The translations under genes were made by a program, and so were the position numbers. The notes below the pieces were generated by a model. That model was not told where the DNA came from. It did not search any database and saw only the letters and a program-made list of their open reading frames with translations. Shown here one piece after another: positions 40,521 through 47,494 of a stretch of DNA of 64,000 bases. This DNA comes from Cumulibacter soli. Lineage in GTDB: Bacteria > Actinomycetota > Actinomycetes > Mycobacteriales > Antricoccaceae. The DNA is taken from contig NZ_SMSG01000002.1 of assembly GCF_004382795.1 (NCBI RefSeq), forward strand, positions 434,001 to 498,000, written 5' to 3'. Every line of letters starts with the position of its first letter. The stretch's first letter is position 1.

Positions 40521-40593
40521 GCGCCCAGCCTATGGCGCGTGCCGCGCGGCGATGCTCAGGGGCACACAGCGACCAGATGAACAGTGAGCGTCG

Positions 40594-41304
40594 TTACTGG
40601 CAGGCCATCTCGTAGTCGTCTTCCCAGTCGCTCATCAGCGACGAGGTCGATTCGCCCATCGGATCATCGATATGACACACCTGGTAGCCGTCGCCGTCAT
40701 CGAGCAGGCCGACGACGAGATAGGTTTCGTAAGTGTCGAGCTCGGTCGGCACATCGACGACCTCCCACACGACTATCGCGATCTGGCCGTCGTCGACATC
40801 TTCGCTCGTTTCGTCCAGCACATGGCCGGTCCCGAACGTGACACCCATCGTGCCCGAATCCAGGATCTGCTCCAACTGCACCACGACCTCGCCGCGAGAC
40901 AGTTCGGCAATCGCGGACGCGTCACCATCGTCCAGCGCCGTCATCACGCTCTGGGTGACCTCCGCTGGATCGGACTCGCCACCTGGTCCGCTCCCCGCGG
41001 GTGCACCCGCTTTTGTGCTCGGATCTCGTAGTACCAGAATCAGCGCGACCACGATGGCCAGCACCAGCACGATACCGCCAGCCAGATAGGCCGGCAGTCG
41101 GGAAGGTCCCGCCGGCGGACCATAACCCGCTGGCGCACCATAACCCGCCGATAGACGATAGCCCGGTGTCGCACCATAACCCGCCGATGGACGATAACCC
41201 GGTGGCGCGCCGTAACCCGTTGGCGGACCGTAGCCCGTTGGCCGATAGACATAGTCCGTTGGCCGGCCATAGGGAGCGCCGTCGGGCGGATAGGGCTGGT
41301 TCAT
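40594..41304 (-). CDS. Membrane-anchored protein with Gly-Tyr-Pro repeats
   Basis: 236 aa from MNQPYPPDG. Residues 18-66 are an imperfect repeat of about ten residues built on GYGxPxGY. One transmembrane helix lies at about 72-93, then a Ser/Gly linker and an extracytoplasmic domain of about 130 residues ending in Cys-Gln, with two cysteines (about 212 and 235) that may pair. The DNA of the repeat is also visibly repetitive (41118-41260). ATG at 41302-41304 with GGAAGG upstream. Resembles actinobacterial lipid/SNARE-like or DUF4878-style surface proteins, but no family can be assigned. Confidence 0.8.
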   Translation of the reverse strand: MNQPYPPDGAPYGRPTDYVYRPTGYGPPTGYGAPPGYRPSAGYGATPGYRLSAGYGAPAGYGPPAGPSRLPAYLAGGIVLVLAIVVALILVLRDPSTKAGAPAGSGPGGESDPAEVTQSVMTALDDGDASAIAELSRGEVVVQLEQILDSGTMGVTFGTGHVLDETSEDVDDGQIAIVVWEVVDVPTELDTYETYLVVGLLDDGDGYQVCHIDDPMGESTSSLMSDWEDDYEMACQ

Positions 41305-41401
41305 CGGGTGGCCTTCCGAAGCGGGCAGGAGGCGGTCGCCGCCCTCAGACGCCTCGCGACGCGGCGCGGATCCACCGAGCAGCCGCACTCGACCGTTTCG
41401 T

Positions 41402-41475
41402 CTGCTGAAAACGCAGTCTCAGCGAGGAGATAACCCTGTCACGGCGATATCTGCGCTCCTGCTCTGCGTTTTCAG
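41402..41475 (-). repeat. Dispersed hairpin repeat, copy B
   Basis: Perfect 12-bp terminal inverted repeats CTGAAAACGCAG (41405-41416) and CTGCGTTTTCAG (41464-41475), with inner AGGAG/CTCCT. The reverse complement matches copy A at 14561-14637 at both ends but not in the middle. It lies in the gap between truA and the GY-repeat protein gene. Confidence 0.7.
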
Positions 41476-41540
41476 TGCCACCGCACACCACGAGGCCGTG
41501 CCGTAGCGCCGTGTCGGTGCAGGCCGGCAAGCGCGAACAA

Positions 41541-42344
41541 TTATTCGGCGTCGCGTCGGTTACGGGTGATGTCGTTGCGGGCAGCGAGTTCGTCGTCCGG
41601 CGGGTAGTCGACGGCTACCAATGTCAGTCCGTTCGCCGCGGCAACCGCGACCTCGCTGGAACGCTCCTCGAGCGCCAGCAGCCCCGACGGCCAGTCGATC
41701 GGCTTGCGACCTTCGCCCACCGCCAGCATGGCGCCGACCAGTGAGCGCACCATGGAGTGGCAAAATGCGTCCGCCTGCACGCGGGCGAGGACCGTATCGT
41801 CGCGTTCGCGACCCCAGGTAAACGCCTGCAAGGTACGGATCGTGGTCGCGTCGGGACGGCGACGGCAGTACGCCGCGAAATCGTGCAGTCCCACTAACTG
41901 ATCCGAGGCGGCCTGCATGAGCGCGGTATCCAACGGACGTGGCCAATGCACTACGCCGACCCGACGCAGCGGGTCAATCCCCCACGGGCGGTCCGAGATC
42001 CGGTACTCGTAACTGCGCGACAGCCCGGAGAACCGGGCATCGAACTCACCGGGCACGACACGAATCGCCAATACGCGCACGTCCGGAGGCAGCAGCCCGG
42101 CCAGCCGACGCACCAACATTCGCGAGTGATCGGCGTACACCTGCGCAGGCAGGTCCAGATGTGCGACTTGGCCGCTGGCGTGCACACCCGCATCGGTGCG
42201 CCCGGCCACGGTCAAGCGCACCTCTTGGCGCAGGATCATCGCCAACGTCGTCTGCAGTACGCCGCACACCGTGCGTCGTTCGGGCTGCACCGCCCAACCG
42301 GAGAATCCGGTTCCGTCGTACGCGATGTCCAGGCGCAGCCGCAC
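41541..42344 (-). CDS. truA: tRNA pseudouridine(38-40) synthase
   Basis: Makes pseudouridine in the anticodon arm of many tRNAs. 267 aa from the GTG at 42342-42344. It begins VRLRLDIAYDGTGFSGW, and the catalytic Asp51 is in AGRTDAGVHA. The much longer open frame upstream (to 42707) is the antisense-like shadow of rplQ, and a strong hairpin lies between rplQ and truA, so the short start is used. Placement after rplQ is typical. Confidence 0.95.
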   Translation of the reverse strand: MRLRLDIAYDGTGFSGWAVQPERRTVCGVLQTTLAMILRQEVRLTVAGRTDAGVHASGQVAHLDLPAQVYADHSRMLVRRLAGLLPPDVRVLAIRVVPGEFDARFSGLSRSYEYRISDRPWGIDPLRRVGVVHWPRPLDTALMQAASDQLVGLHDFAAYCRRRPDATTIRTLQAFTWGRERDDTVLARVQADAFCHSMVRSLVGAMLAVGEGRKPIDWPSGLLALEERSSEVAVAAANGLTLVAVDYPPDDELAARNDITRNRRDAE

Positions 42345-42364
42345 CAGCGACTGTCCGGAATGCG

Positions 42365-42402
42365 CCAGGAGCCCGCCACCGTGACCGGTGACGGGCTCCT
42401 GG
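42365..42402 (-). terminator. Terminator hairpin after rplQ
   Basis: GGAGCCCGTCACCG and CGGTGGCGGGCTCC (minus strand) form 14 pairs with one G-U, extended by CCA/TGG outside and closed by a four-base loop. It lies 10 bases after the rplQ stop and before the chosen truA start. It may be a partial terminator that lowers truA expression relative to the ribosomal genes. Confidence 0.8.
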
Positions 42403-42411
42403 GTGAGGTTG

Positions 42412-42981
42412 TTACTCGGCATCCTTAGCGGGCGCCTTGTCGGAGTCAGCGGCGTCAGCCTCTGCGGAATCAGCATCGGCGGCGTCGGCCTCTGCGGCCT
42501 CTGGCTCCGAAGCTTCAGCGGCGTCGGTGGCCTCTGGCTCCGAGGACTCAGCAGGTTCCTGGTCCTTCTCGAACTGCGAACCGCGCGCCGCCTCGGCCTC
42601 ACGGACGACCTTGGTCGCATCCGAGGCTTCCTCGACGAGCTCGATGATCGCCATCGGCGCGTTGTCGCCCTTGCGCGGACCGATCTTGATGATGCGGGTG
42701 TAGCCACCCGGACGGTCCGCGAAGCGCGGGCCGATCTCGGCGAACAAGTGGTGGACGACGTCCTTATCGCGGATGGTGGACATCACGATACGACGGGCGT
42801 GCAGGTCACCTCGGCGAGCGAAGGTGATCAACCGTTCTGCGTGCGGACGCAGACGCTTGGCCTTCGCTTCGGTGGTGGTGATCCGGCCGTGCTCGAACAG
42901 CGCGGTGGCGAGGTTCGCGAGCATCAGCTTCTGGTGCGATGCGCTACCGCCGAGACGGGCGCCCTTGGTGGGCGTGGGCAT
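42412..42981 (-). CDS. rplQ: 50S ribosomal protein L17 with acidic C-terminal extension
   Basis: 189 aa. The first 120 residues are standard L17 ([33 protein letters not shown]). Residues from about 135 onward form a long Ala/Glu/Asp-rich tail with repeats such as EPEA and ADAA. Such tails occur in several actinobacterial L17 proteins and are probably disordered. Last ribosomal gene of the rpsM-rpsK-rpsD-rpoA-rplQ unit. Confidence 0.97.
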   Translation of the reverse strand: MPTPTKGARLGGSASHQKLMLANLATALFEHGRITTTEAKAKRLRPHAERLITFARRGDLHARRIVMSTIRDKDVVHHLFAEIGPRFADRPGGYTRIIKIGPRKGDNAPMAIIELVEEASDATKVVREAEAARGSQFEKDQEPAESSEPEATDAAEASEPEAAEADAADADSAEADAADSDKAPAKDAE

Positions 42982-43046
42982 GATCGGTGCTCCTGTCGGT
43001 TACTGCTATGCAAACGGGTAGTGGGGTGCGGCGAGCCGCGCGAGCC

Positions 43047-44090
43047 CTAGAGCTCTTCAGTCTCGGCGTAGTCGGCTTCACCCTGGCCGGAGCCATCGGA
43101 GAATCCGGTGTCCAGGTCGTCGTACAGTCCGGCGATCTGCGACGGATCGAACGGCGACGCGTCCTTCAGGCCAAGTCCCATGCCGTGCAGCTTGACCTTG
43201 ACCTCATCGATCGACTTCTGACCGAAGTTGCGGATGTCGAGCAGATCGGCCTCGGTGCGCGAGACGAGTTCACCCACGGTGTGGATGCCCTCACGCTTGA
43301 GGCAGTTGAAGGAACGGACCGTGAGGTCCATGTCCTCTATCGGCATCGTGTACGACGCGAGGTCGGCGACCTCGGACGGCGACGGGCCGACCTCAATGCC
43401 TTCGGCCTCGACGTTGAGCTCATGGAACAGACCGAAGAGCTCGACCAGCGTACGACCGGCCGACGCGATCGCGTCGCGCGGCAGGATCGACGGCTTGGTC
43501 TCGACGTCCACGACCAGGCGATCGAAGTCGGTGCGCTGCTCGACGCGGGTGGCCTCGACCTTGTAGCTGACCTTGAGCACCGGGGAGTAGATCGAGTCGA
43601 CCGGGATGCGGCCGATCTCTTGTCCCTGCTGCTTGTTCTGCGGCGCGGGGACGTATCCACGGCCACGCTCGACGGTCAGCTCGATCTCGAGGCTGCCCTT
43701 ATCGTTGATCGTGCCGATCTTCAGATCAGGATTGTGCACGGTGACGCCGGCCGGTGCGGCGATATCGCCGGCGGTCACATCACCAGGGCCCTGCTTGCGA
43801 AGCACGATCGTGACGGGCTCGTCCTCCTCGGAGGAGACGACGAGTTCCTTCAGGTTCAGGATCAGCTCGGTGACGTCTTCCTTGAGCCCCGGAACGGTCT
43901 GGAACTCGTGGAGTACGCCGTCGATCTTGATGCTGGTGATCGCAGCACCGGGAATCGACGACAGGAGGGTGCGACGCAGGGAGTTACCGAGGGTGTAGCC
44001 GAATCCGGGTTCGAGCGGCTCAATGACGAACTTCGAACGGAGCTCATCGATGGGCTCTTCAGTGACGGTAGGACGCTGCGAAATGAGCAC
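43047..44090 (-). CDS. rpoA: RNA polymerase alpha subunit
   Basis: 347 aa. The N-terminal assembly domain contains [17 protein letters not shown] near 24-40 and the C-terminal domain [16 protein letters not shown] near 258. Ends in an acidic tail. GTG start. Located between rpsD and rplQ as in nearly all bacteria. Confidence 0.98.
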   Translation of the reverse strand: MLISQRPTVTEEPIDELRSKFVIEPLEPGFGYTLGNSLRRTLLSSIPGAAITSIKIDGVLHEFQTVPGLKEDVTELILNLKELVVSSEEDEPVTIVLRKQGPGDVTAGDIAAPAGVTVHNPDLKIGTINDKGSLEIELTVERGRGYVPAPQNKQQGQEIGRIPVDSIYSPVLKVSYKVEATRVEQRTDFDRLVVDVETKPSILPRDAIASAGRTLVELFGLFHELNVEAEGIEVGPSPSEVADLASYTMPIEDMDLTVRSFNCLKREGIHTVGELVSRTEADLLDIRNFGQKSIDEVKVKLHGMGLGLKDASPFDPSQIAGLYDDLDTGFSDGSGQGEADYAETEEL

Positions 44091-44172
44091 AGAGGTTTCC
44101 TTTCTGGCGGATCGCCCGCTATATGACGATCAGCGCGGTGCGAGCTCGACGAACGAGCCCGCACCGAGGTGA

Positions 44173-44778
44173 TTACTTCGAGTAGAGCTCGACGATGAGG
44201 TGCTCGGCGACCGGAATCTCGATCTGCGAACGCTCCGGCAACTGATGAACCAGAACCTGCAGAGTGTTCGGATTGACGTGCAGCCACGCCGGAACCGGAC
44301 GCTCGCCCATGGTCGCCTTCGCGATCTCAAACGGATCGGTCGACAGCGACTTCGGCTTGACCTCGATGATGTCGTACGGAGTCACGCGGAAGCTCGGGAT
44401 GTTGACCTTGCGGCCGTTCACGATGAAGTGACCGTGCGAGACGAGTTGGCGGGCCTGCCGACGGGTACGAGCGATACCCGAGCGGTAGATGACGTTGTCC
44501 AGACGCGACTCGAGGATCTGCAGCAGGTTGTCACCGGTCTTGCCCTGGCGACGAACGGCCTCTTCGTAGTAGCGGCGGAACTGCTTCTCCAGGACGCCGT
44601 ACGAGTACTTCGCCTTCTGCTTTTCCTGCAGCTGGGTGAGGTACTCGGACTGCTTGATGCGGTTGCGACCGTGCTGACCCGGGGGGTACGGACGACGCTC
44701 GAACGACTGGTCGCCGCCGACCAGATCGACGCCGAGGCGACGGGAAATGCGGGTCGCGGGGCCTGTGTAACGTGCCAT
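44173..44778 (-). CDS. rpsD: 30S ribosomal protein S4
   Basis: 201 aa. Begins MARYTGPATRISRR. The S4 RNA-binding domain is at about 90-155 (RLDNVIYRSGIARTRRQARQLV). There is no zinc cysteine cluster at the N-terminus, so it is the C-minus form. In E. coli S4 represses its own operon by binding the leader before rpsM; see the structured region at 45675-45730. Confidence 0.98.
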   Translation of the reverse strand: MARYTGPATRISRRLGVDLVGGDQSFERRPYPPGQHGRNRIKQSEYLTQLQEKQKAKYSYGVLEKQFRRYYEEAVRRQGKTGDNLLQILESRLDNVIYRSGIARTRRQARQLVSHGHFIVNGRKVNIPSFRVTPYDIIEVKPKSLSTDPFEIAKATMGERPVPAWLHVNPNTLQVLVHQLPERSQIEIPVAEHLIVELYSK

Positions 44779-44806
44779 GTTTCTTTACTCCTGTATCTTC
44801 CCGCGC

Positions 44807-45208
44807 TTAGACGCGACGACGCTTCTTCGGACGGCAGCCGTTGTGCGCCTGCGGGGTGACATCGGAGATGGTCCCAACCTCGAGACCAGCAGCGGTCAGC
44901 GAGCGGATCGCCGTCTCGCGGCCCGAGCCCGGGCCCTTCACGAAGACGTCGACCTTCTTCATACCGTGGTCCTGCGCCTTGCGGGCAGCGTTCTCGGCAG
45001 CCATCTGAGCGGCGTACGGGGTCGACTTACGCGAGCCCTTGAAGCCGACGTGACCGGCCGAGGCCCAGGAGATCACCGCACCGGTCGGGTCGGTGATCGA
45101 AACGATCGTGTTGTTGAACGTGCTCTTGATGTGAGCCTGCCCGACGGCAACGTTCTTCTTTTCCTTGCGACGGACCTTCTTCGCGCCCGCGCGTGCTTTT
45201 GGAGGCAT
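44807..45208 (-). CDS. rpsK: 30S ribosomal protein S11
   Basis: 133 aa. Core motifs [15 protein letters not shown] near 28, [14 protein letters not shown] near 58 and the conserved C-terminal [15 protein letters not shown]. Between rpsM and rpsD. Confidence 0.98.
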   Translation of the reverse strand: MPPKARAGAKKVRRKEKKNVAVGQAHIKSTFNNTIVSITDPTGAVISWASAGHVGFKGSRKSTPYAAQMAAENAARKAQDHGMKKVDVFVKGPGSGRETAIRSLTAAGLEVGTISDVTPQAHNGCRPKKRRRV

Positions 45209-45263
45209 GTGGCCTTCTACTCCAAGTTCTTAGGGATGTCGTTGGTCGATGGTGGAAGAAGAA

Positions 45264-45635
45264 CTACTTCTTCTTCTTGCCGGAGATGGTCTTCTTCGGA
45301 CCCTTGCGGGTGCGCGCGTTCGTGCGCGTGCGCTGCCCGCGAACCGGCAGTCCACGACGGTGACGGATGCCCTGGTAGCAGCCGATTTCCATCTTGCGAC
45401 GGATGTCGGCCTGAACCTCGCGGCGGAGGTCACCTTCGACCTGCAGGTTGTTGTCGATGTACTCGCGCAGCTTGATCAGGTCCTGTTCGGTCAGGTCCTT
45501 CACGCGGGTGGTGCCGTCGACGCCCGTGGCTTCGAGGGCCTTCTCGGACGACGTGCGACCGACGCCGTAGATGTACGTGAGGGCGATGACCGTGCGCTTT
45601 TCGCGCGGCAGGTCGACGCCGGAAATGCGTGCCAT
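45264..45635 (-). CDS. rpsM: 30S ribosomal protein S13
   Basis: 123 aa. Begins [14 protein letters not shown], with [13 protein letters not shown] near 22 and the basic [19 protein letters not shown] tail that contacts tRNA. GGAG lies upstream of the ATG within a structured leader. Confidence 0.98.
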   Translation of the reverse strand: MARISGVDLPREKRTVIALTYIYGVGRTSSEKALEATGVDGTTRVKDLTEQDLIKLREYIDNNLQVEGDLRREVQADIRRKMEIGCYQGIRHRRGLPVRGQRTRTNARTRKGPKKTISGKKKK

Positions 45636-45674
45636 GTGCTCGTGGCTCCTTGTGGACAGTGGTGTCCGGTGTTG

Positions 45675-45730
45675 TTACGAGGTGTGACCCGCGCTCCCGG
45701 GCTAGCCACAGCCCGGCCCCGGCCTCGTAA
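45675..45730 (-). promoter_or_regulatory. Structured leader upstream of rpsM
   Basis: On the minus strand TTACGAGG (45723-45730) pairs perfectly with CCTCGTAA (45675-45682). Inside it CCGGGCT pairs with AGCCCGG (45697-45703 with 45710-45716). A further GGACA/TGTCC stem lies closer to the rpsM ribosome site. In E. coli the alpha-operon leader at this place is the S4 repressor target; the shape here may serve the same purpose but shows no evident sequence likeness. Confidence 0.5.
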
Positions 45731-45806
45731 AACCGGGGGTCTCCTGGAGGAGTTGCGAGAGTCGATTACTGGTGGTTCAACTTGCGAACCAGCCGGTTGG
45801 TTACTG

Positions 45807-45920
45807 CTATCCCTGGCGCTGCTTGTGGCGCAGGTTGTCGCAGATCACCATGACACGGCCGTGGCGACGAATGACCTTGCACTTGTCGCAGATCTTCTTG
45901 ACGCTGGGGTTGACCTTCAC
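45807..45920 (-). CDS. rpmJ: 50S ribosomal protein L36
   Basis: 37 aa, below usual gene-calling size. The protein begins with a GTG at 45918-45920 and reads [19 protein letters not shown], then continues to KQRQG. The zinc ligands Cys11, Cys14, Cys27 and His32 are present, so it is the zinc-binding form. It sits between infA and rpsM as in most bacteria, with AAGGG about ten bases upstream of the start. Confidence 0.96.
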   Translation of the reverse strand: MKVNPSVKKICDKCKVIRRHGRVMVICDNLRHKQRQG

Positions 45921-45968
45921 GTGATGATGCCCTTACGGAGTTGTTCGACTAGGTATGCGGCGTGCCGT

Positions 45969-46190
45969 CTACTTGTAGCGGTAGACGATGCGTCCGCGGG
46001 TCAGGTCGTACGGCGAGAGCTCCACAACCACACGATCCTCCGGGAGGATTCGGATGTAGTGCTGACGCATCTTGCCCGAAATGTGCGCAAGAACTAGGTG
46101 CCCGTTCTCCAACTCAACGCGGAACATCGCGTTCGGGAGTGGTTCAACTACCTTGCCTTCGACCTCGATCGCGCCGTCTTTTTTCGCCAT
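45969..46190 (-). CDS. infA: Translation initiation factor IF-1
   Basis: 73-aa S1-fold protein, [20 protein letters not shown], with [13 protein letters not shown] near 34-46. The ATG at 46188-46190 is standard; the 40 extra residues of the longest frame are not IF-1-like. In most actinobacteria adk and map lie upstream of infA. Here a DUF1707 gene and the catabolic island lie there instead. Confidence 0.98.
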   Translation of the reverse strand: MAKKDGAIEVEGKVVEPLPNAMFRVELENGHLVLAHISGKMRQHYIRILPEDRVVVELSPYDLTRGRIVYRYK

Positions 46191-46220
46191 AACCTCTAAC
46201 CATCGTCTGCATGTTGACAG

Positions 46221-46241
46221 CACCTCCCGGACCGGGAAGTG
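46221..46241 (-). other. Hairpin in the infA upstream region
   Basis: CACTTCCCGG and CCGGGAGGTG (minus strand) form ten pairs with one G-U and a one-base centre, 31 bases before the infA ATG. It may be part of the infA leader. Between this and the DUF1707 stop at 46410 no gene is seen. Confidence 0.4.
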
Positions 46242-46409
46242 CCGCTCTGCGCGGCGCGACTGAGGGACACCCTGATTTCGCGGCCACAGCGAAGGAGACA
46301 GGGCTAGCACACGCCAACGAACTACTTTACGACATATGTCCCAGATCGCGAAAGGTAGAGCCTAGCGACCTCGATCACTAGATCGCCGCACCTATATATA
46401 TCGCCGGAA

Positions 46410-47066
46410 CTACAGTTTCGAGCGTCGCACCACAACGGTGGACCAGGAGGGTCGGCCACGCACGCTGATGGGCACCAGGGGTCGCTCGGTAGGCTCGCGC
46501 GCCTTGTCTTTAATAGTCGTCCACATGTTCGTGACGAAGTCGTCGGAGACGAGTTGCATCGCCGGCGAGAGATACAGGCGAATGGTGCTCCAGGACGCGT
46601 GCACGTCGATCTCGACGCCCTGGGGCGGAACGTCAGCCTCGCCGAAGTCAAGTTTGAAGGTCGCCATCGACCCGGTGAGCGTCAGGTGCGGTGTCACGCG
46701 CCAACGGCCGCGCCGGGTAACGGTGGCGCTCGCAGATCCCTCCAGGACGGTCTCGACGGGAGCCGTCCACGGCTGGCTCACCGCCTCGCCTGGCACGAGC
46801 GCAGAGCCGGCCGCAACTTGAGCGCCCGGCGAAACTTGTCCACCGAAGGTCGCCTTCGTGGCCGCGGGGAGGTCCCCCAGCAGCGCGCGCAATTCGCCAC
46901 GATTCGTCGCGTCCTGCGCGCGGGTCACGCGCTGCTCAAACTCGTCGAGGTTGAGGTATCCGCCGGACATGCTCTCACCCAGTAACGCCACGACCTCTTC
47001 GCGCTCGAGATGCCCGACGCGCACCTGATCGTCGGGACGGGCATGCGGATTCGTCGGGCCACTCAC
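46410..47066 (-). CDS. DUF1707 domain membrane-stress-type protein
   Basis: 218 aa. The N-terminal DUF1707 (SHOCT-like) domain shows its hallmark: VRVGHLEREEVVALLGESMSGGYL, then LDEFEQRV at about residues 14-46. The C-terminal part looks like the beta-rich domain found with it in many actinobacterial proteins. Function unknown. The GTG at 47064-47066 is chosen: TACGGT lies seven bases upstream (leaderless). The longest frame, starting at 47189, adds residues MDALPKTTTGKIQ that belong to a degraded acyl-CoA synthetase copy and are not part of this protein. Confidence 0.85.
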   Translation of the reverse strand: MSGPTNPHARPDDQVRVGHLEREEVVALLGESMSGGYLNLDEFEQRVTRAQDATNRGELRALLGDLPAATKATFGGQVSPGAQVAAGSALVPGEAVSQPWTAPVETVLEGSASATVTRRGRWRVTPHLTLTGSMATFKLDFGEADVPPQGVEIDVHASWSTIRLYLSPAMQLVSDDFVTNMWTTIKDKAREPTERPLVPISVRGRPSWSTVVVRRSKL

Positions 47067-47073
47067 GCCCCCA

Positions 47074-47079
47074 ACCGTA
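47074..47079 (-). promoter_or_regulatory. -10 box of a leaderless promoter for the DUF1707 gene
   Basis: TACGGT on the minus strand ends seven bases before the GTG at 47066, with no ribosome site between. It supports the short start of the DUF1707 protein. Confidence 0.5.
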
Positions 47080-47132
47080 ATGGTTCGCGCAGCCGATGAC
47101 CGCTCGGCCCTCACCCGAATGCTTAGGATGTT

Positions 47133-47208
47133 CGGTCGAGTTTGTGTTTCTTGGATCTTCCCGGTGGTGGTCTTCGGCAGGGCGTCCACTCTCGCAACTC
47201 TTCGGGAT
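47133..47208 (-). pseudogene. Remnant of an acyl-CoA synthetase gene 3' end
   Basis: This stretch matches 60283-60400, the 3' end of the acyl-CoA synthetase gene 13 kb away. Positions 47133-47150 equal 60283-60300, and 47152-47189 equal 60301-60338 after a one-base insertion. 47190-47202 then equal 60388-60400, so 49 bases are missing between two CCAC motifs. It encodes the family's C-terminal LPKTTTGKIQ motif and cannot be functional. It directly abuts the stop of the small biotin carrier gene. Confidence 0.88.
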
Positions 47209-47424
47209 CTAGGTCAGGTCGATCAGGGTGTCGCCCTGAGCAACGGAGTCACCTTCTTGGACCGCGATCGCGGCAATAGCGCCTTCGGCTTCGGCGCTCA
47301 CCGGGATCTCCATCTTCATGGACTCGAGGATCAACAACTCCTGGCCCTCGGTGACCGTCTGCCCTTCCTTGACCAGGATCTTCCATACGCTAGCGGTCAT
47401 CTCGGCCACAATTCTCTGCGTCAT
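47209..47424 (-). CDS. Small biotin/lipoyl carrier protein (BCCP-like)
   Basis: 71 aa, a bare biotinyl domain: the biotinylation site is Lys37 in ESMKME. It is similar in size and sequence to mycobacterial TB7.3-type carriers. It follows the carboxyltransferase gene by about 70 bases containing a long hairpin. It probably delivers carboxybiotin to that carboxyltransferase, but no separate biotin carboxylase gene is nearby; the enzyme would have to be supplied by another locus. Its stop lies at the edge of the synthetase remnant. Confidence 0.9.
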   Translation of the reverse strand: MTQRIVAEMTASVWKILVKEGQTVTEGQELLILESMKMEIPVSAEAEGAIAAIAVQEGDSVAQGDTLIDLT

Positions 47425-47453
47425 TGCTACTCCATTGATCGGGTGGTTCTGGC

Positions 47454-47488
47454 TCTACTGAGACGCCGCCGGGCGGCGCCTAAGTAGA
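47454..47488 (-). other. Hairpin between carboxyltransferase and biotin carrier genes
   Basis: A 35-base imperfect hairpin: outer TCTACT/AGTAGA, then AG/CT, then perfect CGCCGCC/GGCGGCG. It lies directly after the carboxyltransferase stop and may reduce read-through into, or stabilise, the neighbouring mRNA segments. Confidence 0.6.
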
Positions 47489-47494
47489 ACGGTC

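Noticed and set aside
42345-42707. N-terminal extension of truA
   Set aside because: The extra 121 residues are a frame-shifted reading of rplQ and span the post-rplQ hairpin.
47067-47189. N-terminal extension of the DUF1707 protein (MDALPKTTTGKIQ...)
   Set aside because: These residues come from the acyl-CoA synthetase relic fused by chance in frame; a leaderless promoter supports the start at 47066.
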